A stretch of DNA of 19,830 nt from DASRHY01 sp046765875 (GTDB lineage: Bacteria; Actinomycetota; Actinomycetes; Propionibacteriales; Kribbellaceae), in the NCBI GenBank assembly GCA_046765875.1, contig JBKPSJ010000359.1:1-19830 (forward strand), read 5' to 3'. Both the position numbers and the translations under genes were made by a program. A model generated the notes under the pieces. The model saw nothing but the letters and a program-made list of their open reading frames with translations, was not told the DNA's origin and searched no databases. This document shows positions 8,620-15,480 of the stretch, piece by piece. Each line of letters begins with the position of its first letter. Within the stretch, counting starts at the first letter, position 1.

Positions 8620-9246
8620 ATGACGGTGACCAGCGAGACCACAACGTACGACATCGCGGGCAGGCTGCTCGAGGTCTGCAACTGCGACGCCATCTGCCCG
8701 TGCTGGGTCGGCGACGATCCCGATCACGGGACCTGCGACTCGATCTTCGGCTGGGCGGTGGACCGCGGCACCGTCGAGGGGGTCGACGTGTCCGACCGCG
8801 TGATCGGCCTGTCGGTGCACATCCCCGGCAACGTGCTCGCCGGCAACTGGAAGGCCGTGGTGTACGTCGACGACCGGTGCAGCAAGGAGCAGGAGGACGC
8901 ACTGCTCAAGGTGTTCACCGGCCAGCTCGGCGGGGGCATCGCCGACGTCGCGGCGCTGATCGGCGAGGTCGTCGCGGTCGAGCGGATCCCGATCACATTC
9001 ACCGTTCGCGAGGGTCGGGGACGACTGGCCTTCGGCGACATCGCCGAGGCCGAGCTGACACCGTTCCAGGGCGCGACCGGCCGGACGACGACGCTGCTGG
9101 ACACCGCGTTCAGCACCATCCCGGGCTCTCCGGCCTACCCCGGCAAGGCGTCTGTGTTCCGGCGCAAGGCCGCCAAGTACGGCCTGGCCGACATCGACGT
9201 CAGTGGCAAGAACGCCCTGCAGGGCGACTTCCACTTCAGTGCCTGA
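8620..9246 (+). CDS. DUF1326 protein with N-terminal cysteine cluster
   Basis: A 208-residue soluble protein of the DUF1326 family. Its hallmark is a cysteine cluster near the N-terminus: C20, C22, C26 and C28 in LLEVCNCDAICPCW, with C39 in HGTCD, suggesting metal binding or thiol chemistry. The rest is predicted mixed alpha/beta with no recognisable catalytic motif. Families DUF1326 and DUF2182 are often encoded next to each other, as here, where the DUF2182 frame overlaps this stop. The ATG at 8620 follows AGGGAGGGG by a few bases, and an open frame further upstream lacks support. The molecular function is unknown. Confidence 0.85.
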   Translation: MTVTSETTTYDIAGRLLEVCNCDAICPCWVGDDPDHGTCDSIFGWAVDRGTVEGVDVSDRVIGLSVHIPGNVLAGNWKAVVYVDDRCSKEQEDALLKVFTGQLGGGIADVAALIGEVVAVERIPITFTVREGRGRLAFGDIAEAELTPFQGATGRTTTLLDTAFSTIPGSPAYPGKASVFRRKAAKYGLADIDVSGKNALQGDFHFSA

Positions 9247-10006
9247 CGTGTCTGACGTCCGTGCGGTAACGACGGCCGGCCGTGATCCAGCGCCGGTTCT
9301 CTGGGCCGTCATGGGTGGCTCGTGGATCGCGGTCCTGGGTCTGACGTTCGCCGGCGGGGCCACCGCCGGCGAACACGACCACGTGATCGAGCACTCGGGC
9401 TCGCTGCTGTCGTTCGCCGGCGTGTGGGTGGTGATGATCGGCGCGATGATGCTGCCGTCCATGGTCCCGATGGCCCGGGCGTTCACCGCTGTGAGCGCGA
9501 ACCAGCCCAGGCCGGCACCGGCGCGGGCCGTGTTCTACGCAACGTACCTCGTGGCCTGGCTGGTCTTCGCCCTCGTCGCGCTCGCGGGCGACACCCTTGT
9601 CCACCAACTCGCTCATCGGTGGGAGTGGCTGCACGAGCACGAAGGAGTGATCCTCGGCAGCACGCTGCTGATCGCGGGAGCGTTCCAGTTCTCGCCGCTG
9701 AAGAAGGCGTGCCTGCGCGCCTGTCGTTCGCCGCTGGCGCTGGTGCTCGGGCACTACACCGGAGGGGTCGCCGGCGGCTGGCGGACGGGTCGTGCGCACG
9801 CGTTGAACTGCCTGGGTTGCTGCTGGGCGCTGATGCTGGTCATGTTCGCGACCGGTGTCGGCAGCGTGGCCTGGATGGCCGGCCTCACCGGCCTGATGGT
9901 CGCCGAGAAGACAACGCGCTGGGGCGCGCGAATCGTCGTGCCCGCCGCGATGGTGCTGATCAGTGTCGGTAGCTGGCTGACACTGTCGGCGATGGTCGGC
10001 GCATGA
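9239..10006 (+). CDS. DUF2182 integral membrane protein (predicted metal-binding)
   Basis: About 255 residues with six or so membrane segments. DUF2182 signatures are visible: VWVVMIGAMMLPSMVPM in the second helix, FSPLKKACLRACRSPL in the central loop, and HALNCLGCCWALMLVMF followed by a MVAEK segment. The methionine-rich helix and the Cys-Cys motif are conserved in the family, which COG annotation calls a predicted metal-binding membrane protein. Its role is unknown. The GTG at 9239 overlaps the DUF1326 stop by 8 bases; GTG 9248 is an alternative, and the open frame upstream is only a shadow. The pair is probably one translationally coupled unit, with the fusion gene 22 bases downstream. Confidence 0.85.
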   Translation: MPDVSDVRAVTTAGRDPAPVLWAVMGGSWIAVLGLTFAGGATAGEHDHVIEHSGSLLSFAGVWVVMIGAMMLPSMVPMARAFTAVSANQPRPAPARAVFYATYLVAWLVFALVALAGDTLVHQLAHRWEWLHEHEGVILGSTLLIAGAFQFSPLKKACLRACRSPLALVLGHYTGGVAGGWRTGRAHALNCLGCCWALMLVMFATGVGSVAWMAGLTGLMVAEKTTRWGARIVVPAAMVLISVGSWLTLSAMVGA

Positions 10007-10028
10007 TGGCCGTCGGGAGGGGATGACG

Positions 10029-12131
10029 ATGCGCGCCAGGGAACCCGACCGGAGCGGGTACGCGGCCAACGACGGGATCCGCGTCTACTACGAGGTGTAC
10101 GGCGACGCTCCCGTCACCGTGCTGCTGATGCCGACCTGGGCGATCGTGCACTCCCGCATGTGGAAGATGCAGATCCCCTATCTCTCGCGGTACTTCCGGG
10201 TGGTGACGTTCGACCCGCGGGGCAACGGCCGCACCGATCGGCCGGAGGACCCCGGCCTCTACGGCAATGACGCGATCGCGAGCGACACAGTCGCCGTCCT
10301 CGAGGCGACGGAGACGGACCGGGCGGTGATCGTAGCGCACTGCCACGGCACGCACTGGGCGGTCAAGGTCGCGGCACGTTTCCCGGACCGAGTGGCCGGT
10401 TTCGTTGCCATCAGCACCAGTATCCCGTTGAGCCCACCGCTCGCGGCGCGGATGGAGTACGACTACGACGACGTACTGCCGACCGAAGAGGGGTGGGCGA
10501 AGGACAACCGGCACTACTGGCTGCGGGACTGGCCTGGATATGTCGAGTTCTTCGCCGGCCAGATGATGTCCGAGGCGCGCAGCACCAAGGCCATCGATGA
10601 CGTGGTCGAGTGGGGCACCGAGACCGACGGGCGCACGATGGTCTGCGAGGGCGACGCGCCCTCAGGGGCTGAGGACTGGCGTGATCTGATCGGGAGGCTG
10701 GCCTGCCCCGTGCTGGCCATCGCCGGCGATCAGGACCGGATCACGCCAGCCGAGCGCACCCGCCTGCTCGCGGAGCTGACCGGCGGCGAGCTGCTCTGGA
10801 TGGAGGGGACCGGCCATCTGCCATATGTGCGGCACCCGGTGGTCGTCAACCACGCGATCAAGCGGTTCGTCGACCGGGTCACCGGCCAGGTGCCGCGGGA
10901 GACGGCCTGGCTGTTCGCGCGCGAGCGCAAACGCCGGGCGCTGTACATCTCATCGCCGATCGGTCTCGGTCACGTGCTGCGCGACCTCGCCATCGCCCGG
11001 TCGCTGCGCGAGCAGGTCCCCGACCTGCAAATCGAGTGGCTCGCCCAGGACCCGGTCACCCGGATGCTCGAGGCCACCGGTGAGATCATCCATCCGGCCA
11101 GCGCGGAGATGGCGTCGGAGTCGGCACACTGGGAGAGCGAGGCGACCGGGCACGACCTGCACGCCTTCAACGCGTTCCGCCGGATGGACGAGATCTTCTG
11201 CGCGAACTACATGCTGTTCGACGACGTGGTCCGGGAGACGCCGTACGACGTCTGGATTGGCGACGAGTCGTGGGAGATCGACCACTTCCTGCACGAGAAT
11301 CCCGAGCGCAAGATCGCTCCGTACGTCTTCACCACCGACGTGGTCGGATTCCTCCCCGTCGAGGACGATGCGCGCGAGATCGAGGTGACCGCGGACTACA
11401 ACGCCGAGATGATCGAGCACCGGGAGCGGTATCCGAGCGTTCGGGACGTGTCGCTGTACATCGGTGCGATCGGCGAACTGCCCGACGAGTCGTTCGGCCC
11501 GGGTCTGCCGCAGATCAGGGAGTGGACGTCGAAGTGGTTCGACACCGTGCCGTACATCGTGCCGTTCGACCCGCGCCCGTACCGCGATCCGGCCGCACTG
11601 CGGCAGCGGCTCGGGTACGACGAGGAGGGGCCGTTGCTGGCCGCGGCCGTCGGCGGTACCGCGGTCGGGCGGCCACTGCTCGAACTGATCGCCGAAGGGT
11701 TCGGCTACCTGCGCAAGGACATCCCCGAGGCCCGGATGACGATGGTGACCGGCCCGCGGATCGACCCCCGCGAGCTGCCCGACATCGAGGGCCTGGACAA
11801 GACCGGGTTCCTGCCCGACGCGTTCGCGCACCTGGCCGCGGCCGACGCCGCCGTCGTCCAGGGCGGCCTGTCCACGACGATGGAGCTGGTCGCCGCCGGG
11901 CGGCCGTTCGTATACTTCCCGATCGCCCGGCACTGGGAGCAGCAGCACTTCGTGGCCCACCGGCTGCGGTACTACCGGGCCGGCATCCCGCTGGACTACC
12001 AGACCAGCAATCCACGCCGGCTGGCCGCTGCGATGCGCACCGCCCTACGCCGCCGCCCGCGCTACCGGCCCATCCCATCCGGAGGAGCCATTCAGGCCGC
12101 AACCCGCATCGCCACCCTCCTGACCCGCTGA
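10029..12131 (+). CDS. Alpha/beta hydrolase - glycosyltransferase fusion
   Basis: One 700-residue frame holds two enzyme domains. Residues ~8-285 are an alpha/beta hydrolase: oxyanion region LLMPTW, FDPRGNGRTDRP after strand 4, a nucleophile elbow AHCHGTH with C105 where serine is usual, acid D236 in GDQDRITP and H263 in GTGHLPY. Residues ~301-700 are a GT-B glycosyltransferase resembling the GT28/GT1 group: glycine-rich SSPIGLGHVLRDLAIA at the N-domain and the donor-binding QGGLSTTMELVAAGRPFVYFP near the C-terminus, followed by HWEQQHFVAHRL. Of two ATGs, 10029 is better spaced from GGGAGGGG at 10015-10022 than 10023. The hydrolase could process the product or donor of the transferase, but the substrates are unknown. 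It closes the DUF1326-DUF2182 run. Confidence 0.88.
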   Translation: MRAREPDRSGYAANDGIRVYYEVYGDAPVTVLLMPTWAIVHSRMWKMQIPYLSRYFRVVTFDPRGNGRTDRPEDPGLYGNDAIASDTVAVLEATETDRAVIVAHCHGTHWAVKVAARFPDRVAGFVAISTSIPLSPPLAARMEYDYDDVLPTEEGWAKDNRHYWLRDWPGYVEFFAGQMMSEARSTKAIDDVVEWGTETDGRTMVCEGDAPSGAEDWRDLIGRLACPVLAIAGDQDRITPAERTRLLAELTGGELLWMEGTGHLPYVRHPVVVNHAIKRFVDRVTGQVPRETAWLFARERKRRALYISSPIGLGHVLRDLAIARSLREQVPDLQIEWLAQDPVTRMLEATGEIIHPASAEMASESAHWESEATGHDLHAFNAFRRMDEIFCANYMLFDDVVRETPYDVWIGDESWEIDHFLHENPERKIAPYVFTTDVVGFLPVEDDAREIEVTADYNAEMIEHRERYPSVRDVSLYIGAIGELPDESFGPGLPQIREWTSKWFDTVPYIVPFDPRPYRDPAALRQRLGYDEEGPLLAAAVGGTAVGRPLLELIAEGFGYLRKDIPEARMTMVTGPRIDPRELPDIEGLDKTGFLPDAFAHLAAADAAVVQGGLSTTMELVAAGRPFVYFPIARHWEQQHFVAHRLRYYRAGIPLDYQTSNPRRLAAAMRTALRRRPRYRPIPSGGAIQAATRIATLLTR

Positions 12132-12146
12132 CCCGTCACCGCGTGG

Positions 12147-12224
12147 GGTGGGTTCTCGTACGCGGTGGTGGCTGTGCGCACGGCATGCGGTGTCCGGACC
12201 CACAACGGCGTACGACAACCCACC
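12147..12224. repeat. Long imperfect inverted repeat downstream of the fusion gene
   Basis: The 17-base arm at 12147-12163 (GGTGGGTTCTCGTACGC) pairs with 12208-12224 at 16 of 17 positions. The 44-base loop contains further small palindromes (GTGCGCAC, GCATGC, GTCCGGAC). An additional 8-base pair, AACGGCGT at 12204-12211 with ACGCCGTT at 12259-12266, offers an alternative fold. It starts 16 bases after the fusion stop. It could terminate transcription, but there is no T-tract, or it could be a REP/MITE-like remnant. Confidence 0.6.
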
Positions 12225-12318
12225 GATCTGACGGCGCTGACGCCGGCGCGCCCCGCCCACGCCGTTCATCGGACGGGTTTGGTCACCCCATACGGGGAGG
12301 GCCCCGCGCCCAGGCTCC

Positions 12319-12372
12319 GGGTTGGGGTTCGCACCCTGGGTTGGGATCCGCACCCTGGGTTGGGGTCCGCAC
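12319..12372. repeat. 19-bp tandem repeat, about 2.8 units, abutting the IS3 element
   Basis: Unit 1 (12319-12337) is gggttggggttcgcaccct. Unit 2 (12338-12356) differs at two positions. Unit 3 runs for 16 bases until the IS3 left end at 12373. The three bases after the IS right end (CCT, 13764-13766) would complete unit 3. No coding function is visible in 12132-12372, which holds only this array and the inverted repeat. Confidence 0.8.
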
Positions 12373-12400
12373 TGAATCGCCCCGGGTCTGATGGAGGCTC
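12373..12400 (+). repeat. IS3 left terminal inverted repeat
   Basis: It starts TGAATCGCCCCGGGT and ends GGAGGCTC. It matches the reverse complement of 13736-13763 at all but four positions. Confidence 0.9.
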
Positions 12401-12423
12401 TCAATCCATGGAGGATGAGAGTC

Positions 12424-12744
12424 GTGGCAGCACCCAGGAAGTACGGCGATGAGCTGCGTGAGCGCGCAACGCGGATGGCGGTTGAGGCTAGGCAGAGGAC
12501 CGAGAGCAGGGCTGGTGCGATCAAGAGGGTCGCGGACCAGTTGGGCATCCACCCCGAGACGTTGCGGAGCTGGGTGAAGCAGGCCGAGATCGACGGCGGG
12601 GTTCAGACCGGCACGACAACCGATGATGCGCAGCGTATCGCCGAGCTCGAGCGGGAGAACCGTGAGCTGAGGCGGGCGAACGAGATCCTGCGCACGGCGT
12701 CTGCGTTTTTCGCGGCAGCGGAGCTCGACCGCAAACTGAAGTGA
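12424..12744 (+). CDS. IS3-family transposase OrfA
   Basis: A 106-residue DNA-binding subunit: an N-terminal helix-turn-helix (RKYGDELRERATRMA, then IKRVADQLGIHPETLRSWVK) followed by a leucine-zipper-like coiled coil (IAELERENRELRRANEILR) and the conserved tail ASAFFAAAELDR. The GTG at 12424 was preferred because GGAGG at 12410-12414 is well spaced; ATG 12391 or 12415 are alternatives, but 12391 falls inside the terminal repeat. The stop overlaps the orfB start as GTGA. OrfB lies in the -1 frame, so a fused OrfAB product by frameshifting near the T-run at 12706-12710 is possible. Confidence 0.92.
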   Translation: MAAPRKYGDELRERATRMAVEARQRTESRAGAIKRVADQLGIHPETLRSWVKQAEIDGGVQTGTTTDDAQRIAELERENRELRRANEILRTASAFFAAAELDRKLK

Positions 12745-13733
12745 TCGTGGCCTACATCGACGACCACAAGGATCGTGTCGTCGAGGGTCCCGATGGTTCG
12801 ATCCGGCTCGGGGTCGAGCCGATCTGCGACACCCTGCGCAGTGCGGGTGTCGAGGTCGCCCCGAGCACCTACTACGCCGCCAAGGCTCGTCCGCCCTCGG
12901 TGCGGGCGCTGCGGGACGCGGAGCTGATCCGTGTGATTCGTCAGGTCCACAACGACAACCTCGGCGTCTACGGCGCCCGGAAGATCCATGCCGAACTCAA
13001 GCGGAAGGGTCACAGTGTCGCCCGGTGCACAGTCGAGCGGCTGATGCGAGCCGAGGGACTGAGCGGGATCAAGCGCGAGAAGACCCGCAAGACCACCATC
13101 GGCGAGGGCGCTGAGACCCCGAGGCCGGCCGACCTGGTCGAGCGGCAGTTCGTCGCCCAAGCTCCCAACCAGCTGTGGGTCGCCGACCTGACCTACATCC
13201 GCACCTTCGCCGGCTGGGCCTACGCCGGCTTCGTCATCGACGTGTTCTCCCGGATGGTGGTCGGCTGGCAGGTCTCCACGTCCTTGCGCACCGACCTGGC
13301 GCTCGATGCCCTCAACATGGGCCTGTGGTCGCGCCAGCGCGCCGGCCAAGACGTCGCCGGCCTGACCCATCACAGCGACCGCGGCGTTCAATATCGAGCC
13401 CTGCGTTACACCGAGCGGCTCGCCGAGGCCGACGCCGTCGCGTCGGTCGGGTCGAAGGGCGACAGCTACGACAACGCGATGGCCGAGGCGTTCAACTCAC
13501 TATTCAAGGCCGAGTGCATCCGCAACCCGCACATGCGACCCAACGGCGGCTGGAAGTCCGTCGCCGACGTCGAGATCGCCGTCGCCGAGTACGTCGACTG
13601 GTTCAACCACCGCCGACTCCACGGCCAGATCGGACTCGTGCCACCTGCCCAATACGAGGCCGACCACTGGGCCCACATCGCAGCCCACCACTACCCTGAA
13701 ACACCCGTCCTCACCGAGGCCGGAACCAGCTAA
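12741..13733 (+). CDS. IS3-family transposase OrfB (DDE integrase-like)
   Basis: A 330-residue catalytic subunit. The N-terminal ~110 residues hold the HTH_21-type region (NDNLGVYGARKIHAELKRKG). The rve catalytic core follows, with first Asp in LWVADLTYIRT, second Asp in THHSDRGVQY, and the Glu about 35 residues later in AEAFNSLFKAE. The C-terminal FNHRRLHGQIGLVPPAQYE is typical of the family. No stop or frameshift interrupts it. It starts at GTG 12741 inside the orfA stop, and the frame is also open upstream, as expected for a -1 frameshift product. Confidence 0.95.
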   Translation: MIVAYIDDHKDRVVEGPDGSIRLGVEPICDTLRSAGVEVAPSTYYAAKARPPSVRALRDAELIRVIRQVHNDNLGVYGARKIHAELKRKGHSVARCTVERLMRAEGLSGIKREKTRKTTIGEGAETPRPADLVERQFVAQAPNQLWVADLTYIRTFAGWAYAGFVIDVFSRMVVGWQVSTSLRTDLALDALNMGLWSRQRAGQDVAGLTHHSDRGVQYRALRYTERLAEADAVASVGSKGDSYDNAMAEAFNSLFKAECIRNPHMRPNGGWKSVADVEIAVAEYVDWFNHRRLHGQIGLVPPAQYEADHWAHIAAHHYPETPVLTEAGTS

Positions 13734-13735
13734 TC

Positions 13736-13763
13736 GAGCCTCCACGAAACCCGGGGCGGTTCA
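13736..13763 (-). repeat. IS3 right terminal inverted repeat
   Basis: It starts 3 bases after the orfB stop and ends GGCGGTTCA. It is the complement of the left repeat with four mismatches. Confidence 0.9.
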
Positions 13764-13766
13764 CCT

Positions 13767-14029
13767 CGACGACATTGAGGTCTGGCCGGACCTGGAGACC
13801 GCGCAGGCCGCCGTGGACGCCTTCCGCCGGGAGTACAACACCAACCGCCCGACCAGTCCCTCGACATGGACTTCCCCGCCGACCGGTTCGTCTCGCCCGG
13901 ACGACCAACAACTCGGGCTGCGGCTGCCATCCGCCCTCGCCGCCGCTGCGCCACGCCTCATCACGCACCACCCAACCGGTGCGTAGCATCAAGAGCCAAC
14001 GGGCCGCGACCACAACCCACGTTTCCTAG
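13767..14029 (+). pseudogene. IS481-like transposase C-terminal remnant (frameshifted, internally deleted)
   Basis: Directly after the IS3 element the sequence reads DIEVWPDLETAQAAVDAF, then RREYNTNRP. After one missing base near 13850 it continues in another frame as QSLDMDFPADRFVS, the end of an integrase-type catalytic domain (NxxRPHQSL motif). The next section is scrambled. From about 13955 the frame ends RTTQPVRSIKSQRAATTTHVS and a stop at 14027-14029. The parts in between, expected to hold the C-terminal beta domain, are missing. Family assignment rests on this recognisable tail and the N-terminal piece at 14159. Confidence 0.75.
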
Positions 14030-14090
14030 CCCGGCCGTCGCATCAACCGGCACCGAACCGTCGCACATCAGGTGGTACGTCACAACACGA
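13955..14090 (+). repeat. Dispersed IS-tail repeat, copy 1
   Basis: This block holds the last ~25 transposase codons plus ~60 bases of 3' flank ending CGTCACAACACGA. It is closely related to 15405-15525 and 17917-18051. The non-coding part has two adjacent copies of a CCGTCGCA..ATCA motif (14035 and 14058). Confidence 0.85.
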
Positions 14091-14098
14091 AGTCGCGT

Positions 14099-14142
14099 TG
14101 TCCGACTCCGCTTGATGGTTGACACGGTGGCTTCAGTTGATG
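14099..14142. repeat. IS-end-like sequence shared with 19295-19338
   Basis: The 44 bases match 19295-19338 at 37 positions, and the first 19 (TGTCCGACTCCGCTTGATG) are identical. Here the block sits exactly between the tail of one transposase remnant and the head of another. At 19295 it lies just beyond the 3' end of an IS30-type transposase. It is probably the terminus of an insertion sequence. Confidence 0.65.
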
Positions 14143-14158
14143 AGTAACACTCCGCCGA

Positions 14159-14293
14159 GTGCTTGTGGATATTACCATGACGGAGCAGCGGTACCGGGCC
14201 GTACTTGAGGTTCAGGCGGGTCTGCCGGTAGTCCAGGTCGCGGAACGATTCGGTGTGTCGCGGCAGACCGTGCATACCTGGCTGGCGCGGTAT
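14159..14293 (+). pseudogene. IS481-like transposase N-terminal fragment
   Basis: About 45 codons read as an IS481-type helix-turn-helix: MTEQRYRAVLEV, then VVQVAERFGVSRQTVHTWLARY. The start is GTG 14159 or ATG 14177. After LARY the homology stops and the DNA becomes a 12-base imperfect tandem repeat (14294-14329, units like TGGTCGATGCTG). The frame then ends within the tail of the amidotransferase gene. The catalytic domain is absent, so this is a 5' remnant placed head-to-tail after the C-terminal remnant at 13767-14029. Confidence 0.75.
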
Positions 14294-14336
14294 TTGGTCG
14301 ATGCTGTGGTCGATGTTGTGGCTGGTGATGTCCCGG

Positions 14337-15170
14337 TCAGATCGGCCGCGCGGGGGTGAACGGCTGCAGCTTCTCCTGGCCCCCGTGGACGACCAGGCAA
14401 GTGGACTCCGGCACCTCGTGCCAGGCCCCGCGTAGGTCGCCGAGCGGCTCTGACACCACCAGGCGCGCATCGTCGGACAGCCCGTGCAGGGTCGGGTTGT
14501 CGGGGTACTGCGCCCGCAGCGTGGAGATGTCGGTGCTGTGGAACAGCGACCGCGACCGCCCCTCGCTGGAATGGCGGAACGCCCACGTCGTGTCCCCGTC
14601 GGTGGTCGCCACGGTCATCTGGATCGGGAACTCGACGCCATGGCGGCGCCCGGTGTCCTCGATGAACGCGACCGCCCGCGCCACGGCGGCCGGAGGATCC
14701 TCCTCCAGGCCGAAAGTGAGGGCGAGGTAGAAGAACAGCTCCGAGTCCGTCGATCCCTCGATCTCGGGGAACAGCGCCGGGGCCACCGCGACGGCCAGGT
14801 CGCGCTTGACGGTCAGGAAGTCCGCGATCCCGCCGTTGTGCATCCACAGCCACCTGCCATGCCGGAACGGGTGACAGTTGGTCTGCTGGACCGCGGTGCC
14901 GGTCGTGGCCCGAATGTGCGCGAAGACCCGTCCGGCACAGGCATGGGCAGCCAGGTCGCGCAGGTTGCGATCGTTCCAGGCCGGCTCGGTGCTGTGGTAC
15001 ATGCCCGGCGTCTCGCGGGCGCCGTACCAGCCGACCCCGAACCCGTCACCGTTGACGGTCTCGACACCCAGCCGCGAGTGCCTGCTCTGCACAACGAGGG
15101 AATTCTCGGGTTTGTAGAGCAGGTCTTCCAACAGCACCGGTGATCCTGAGTAGGCCAACCAACGACACAT
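14337..15170 (-). CDS. Class II glutamine amidotransferase (YafJ-like)
   Basis: A 277-residue Ntn-type glutaminase domain. The start at 15170 places the nucleophile at C2 (MCRWLAYSG), as the family requires once Met is removed, and is preceded by a purine-rich GGAAGGGACGGGG. Other glutamine-binding residues are D42 in NGDGFGVGWYG, R87 in FAHIRATT, and N112-G113 in WMHNGG; the SDSE-like motif appears as STDSELFF. No synthase domain is attached, so the ammonia acceptor is unknown. Stand-alone YafJ/EgtC-like proteins of this type include gamma-glutamyl hydrolases such as EgtC of ergothioneine synthesis, but no other egt gene is present here. The gene is intact yet lies between transposase remnants on both sides. 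Confidence 0.93.
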   Translation of the reverse strand: MCRWLAYSGSPVLLEDLLYKPENSLVVQSRHSRLGVETVNGDGFGVGWYGARETPGMYHSTEPAWNDRNLRDLAAHACAGRVFAHIRATTGTAVQQTNCHPFRHGRWLWMHNGGIADFLTVKRDLAVAVAPALFPEIEGSTDSELFFYLALTFGLEEDPPAAVARAVAFIEDTGRRHGVEFPIQMTVATTDGDTTWAFRHSSEGRSRSLFHSTDISTLRAQYPDNPTLHGLSDDARLVVSEPLGDLRGAWHEVPESTCLVVHGGQEKLQPFTPARPI

Positions 15171-15285
15171 ATCCCCGTCCCTTCCACCCCCAGTGCACCA
15201 CGCCGCTGACCAGGACTGCGAGTAGATCGAACCCCCGGGAGCTGGCGAGACCGACGCGCCGCTTAGCCCATGGTCTCCTTGAACT

Positions 15286-15480
15286 GTGGTCGGAGTGCGC
15301 CGGACAGTCCCGGATGGTGGTGATGTCAGCGCCATGTCGAAGGTCACCGTGCACGCCTCCGAGACCACCTTGGCGATCGAGTTCGACGACGGCGAAACCC
15401 GCGTCATCCGACGCACCACCACCCAACCGGTGCGCAGCATCAAAGGCCAACGACCGCGGACCGCAACCCACGTTTCTTAG
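15286..15480 (+). pseudogene. IS481-like transposase C-terminal remnant (copy 2)
   Basis: The frame reads VRRTVPDGGDVSAM, then SKVTVHASETTLAIEFDDGE and TRVIRRTTTQPVRSIKGQRP before the stop at 15478-15480. This is the C-terminal beta domain of the same transposase type as at 13767, in its best-preserved form here, with an apparent deletion between DVSA and VTVHA. Nothing of the catalytic domain remains. It lies upstream of the amidotransferase promoter region (15171-15285). Confidence 0.75.

Larger units (their letters stand above)
12373..13763 (+). mobile_element. Complete IS3-family insertion sequence (1391 bp)
   Basis: The element carries orfA and orfB in the classic IS3 order, overlapping by 4 bases. 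It is bounded by 28-base terminal inverted repeats (12373-12400 and 13736-13763; 24 of 28 matching) that begin TGAA and end TTCA, the canonical TG...CA termini. Both frames are uninterrupted, so it may still be active. The flanks (GCAC left, CCTC right) show no 3-4 bp target duplication, which suggests a later rearrangement or deletion at one side. Confidence 0.92.

Noticed and set aside
8556..9269. Alternative frame starting at 8556 over the DUF1326 gene
   Set aside because: It is Arg/Gly-rich with no motifs, while the frame from 8620 carries the conserved cysteine cluster and a strong ribosome binding site.
12319..12372. 19-bp tandem units as a CRISPR-like array
   Set aside because: The units are directly adjacent without spacers and no cas genes are present.
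14294..14329. Short 12-base imperfect tandem repeat as a CRISPR or iteron array
   Set aside because: There are only three degenerate units without spacers, at the edge of a decayed transposase.
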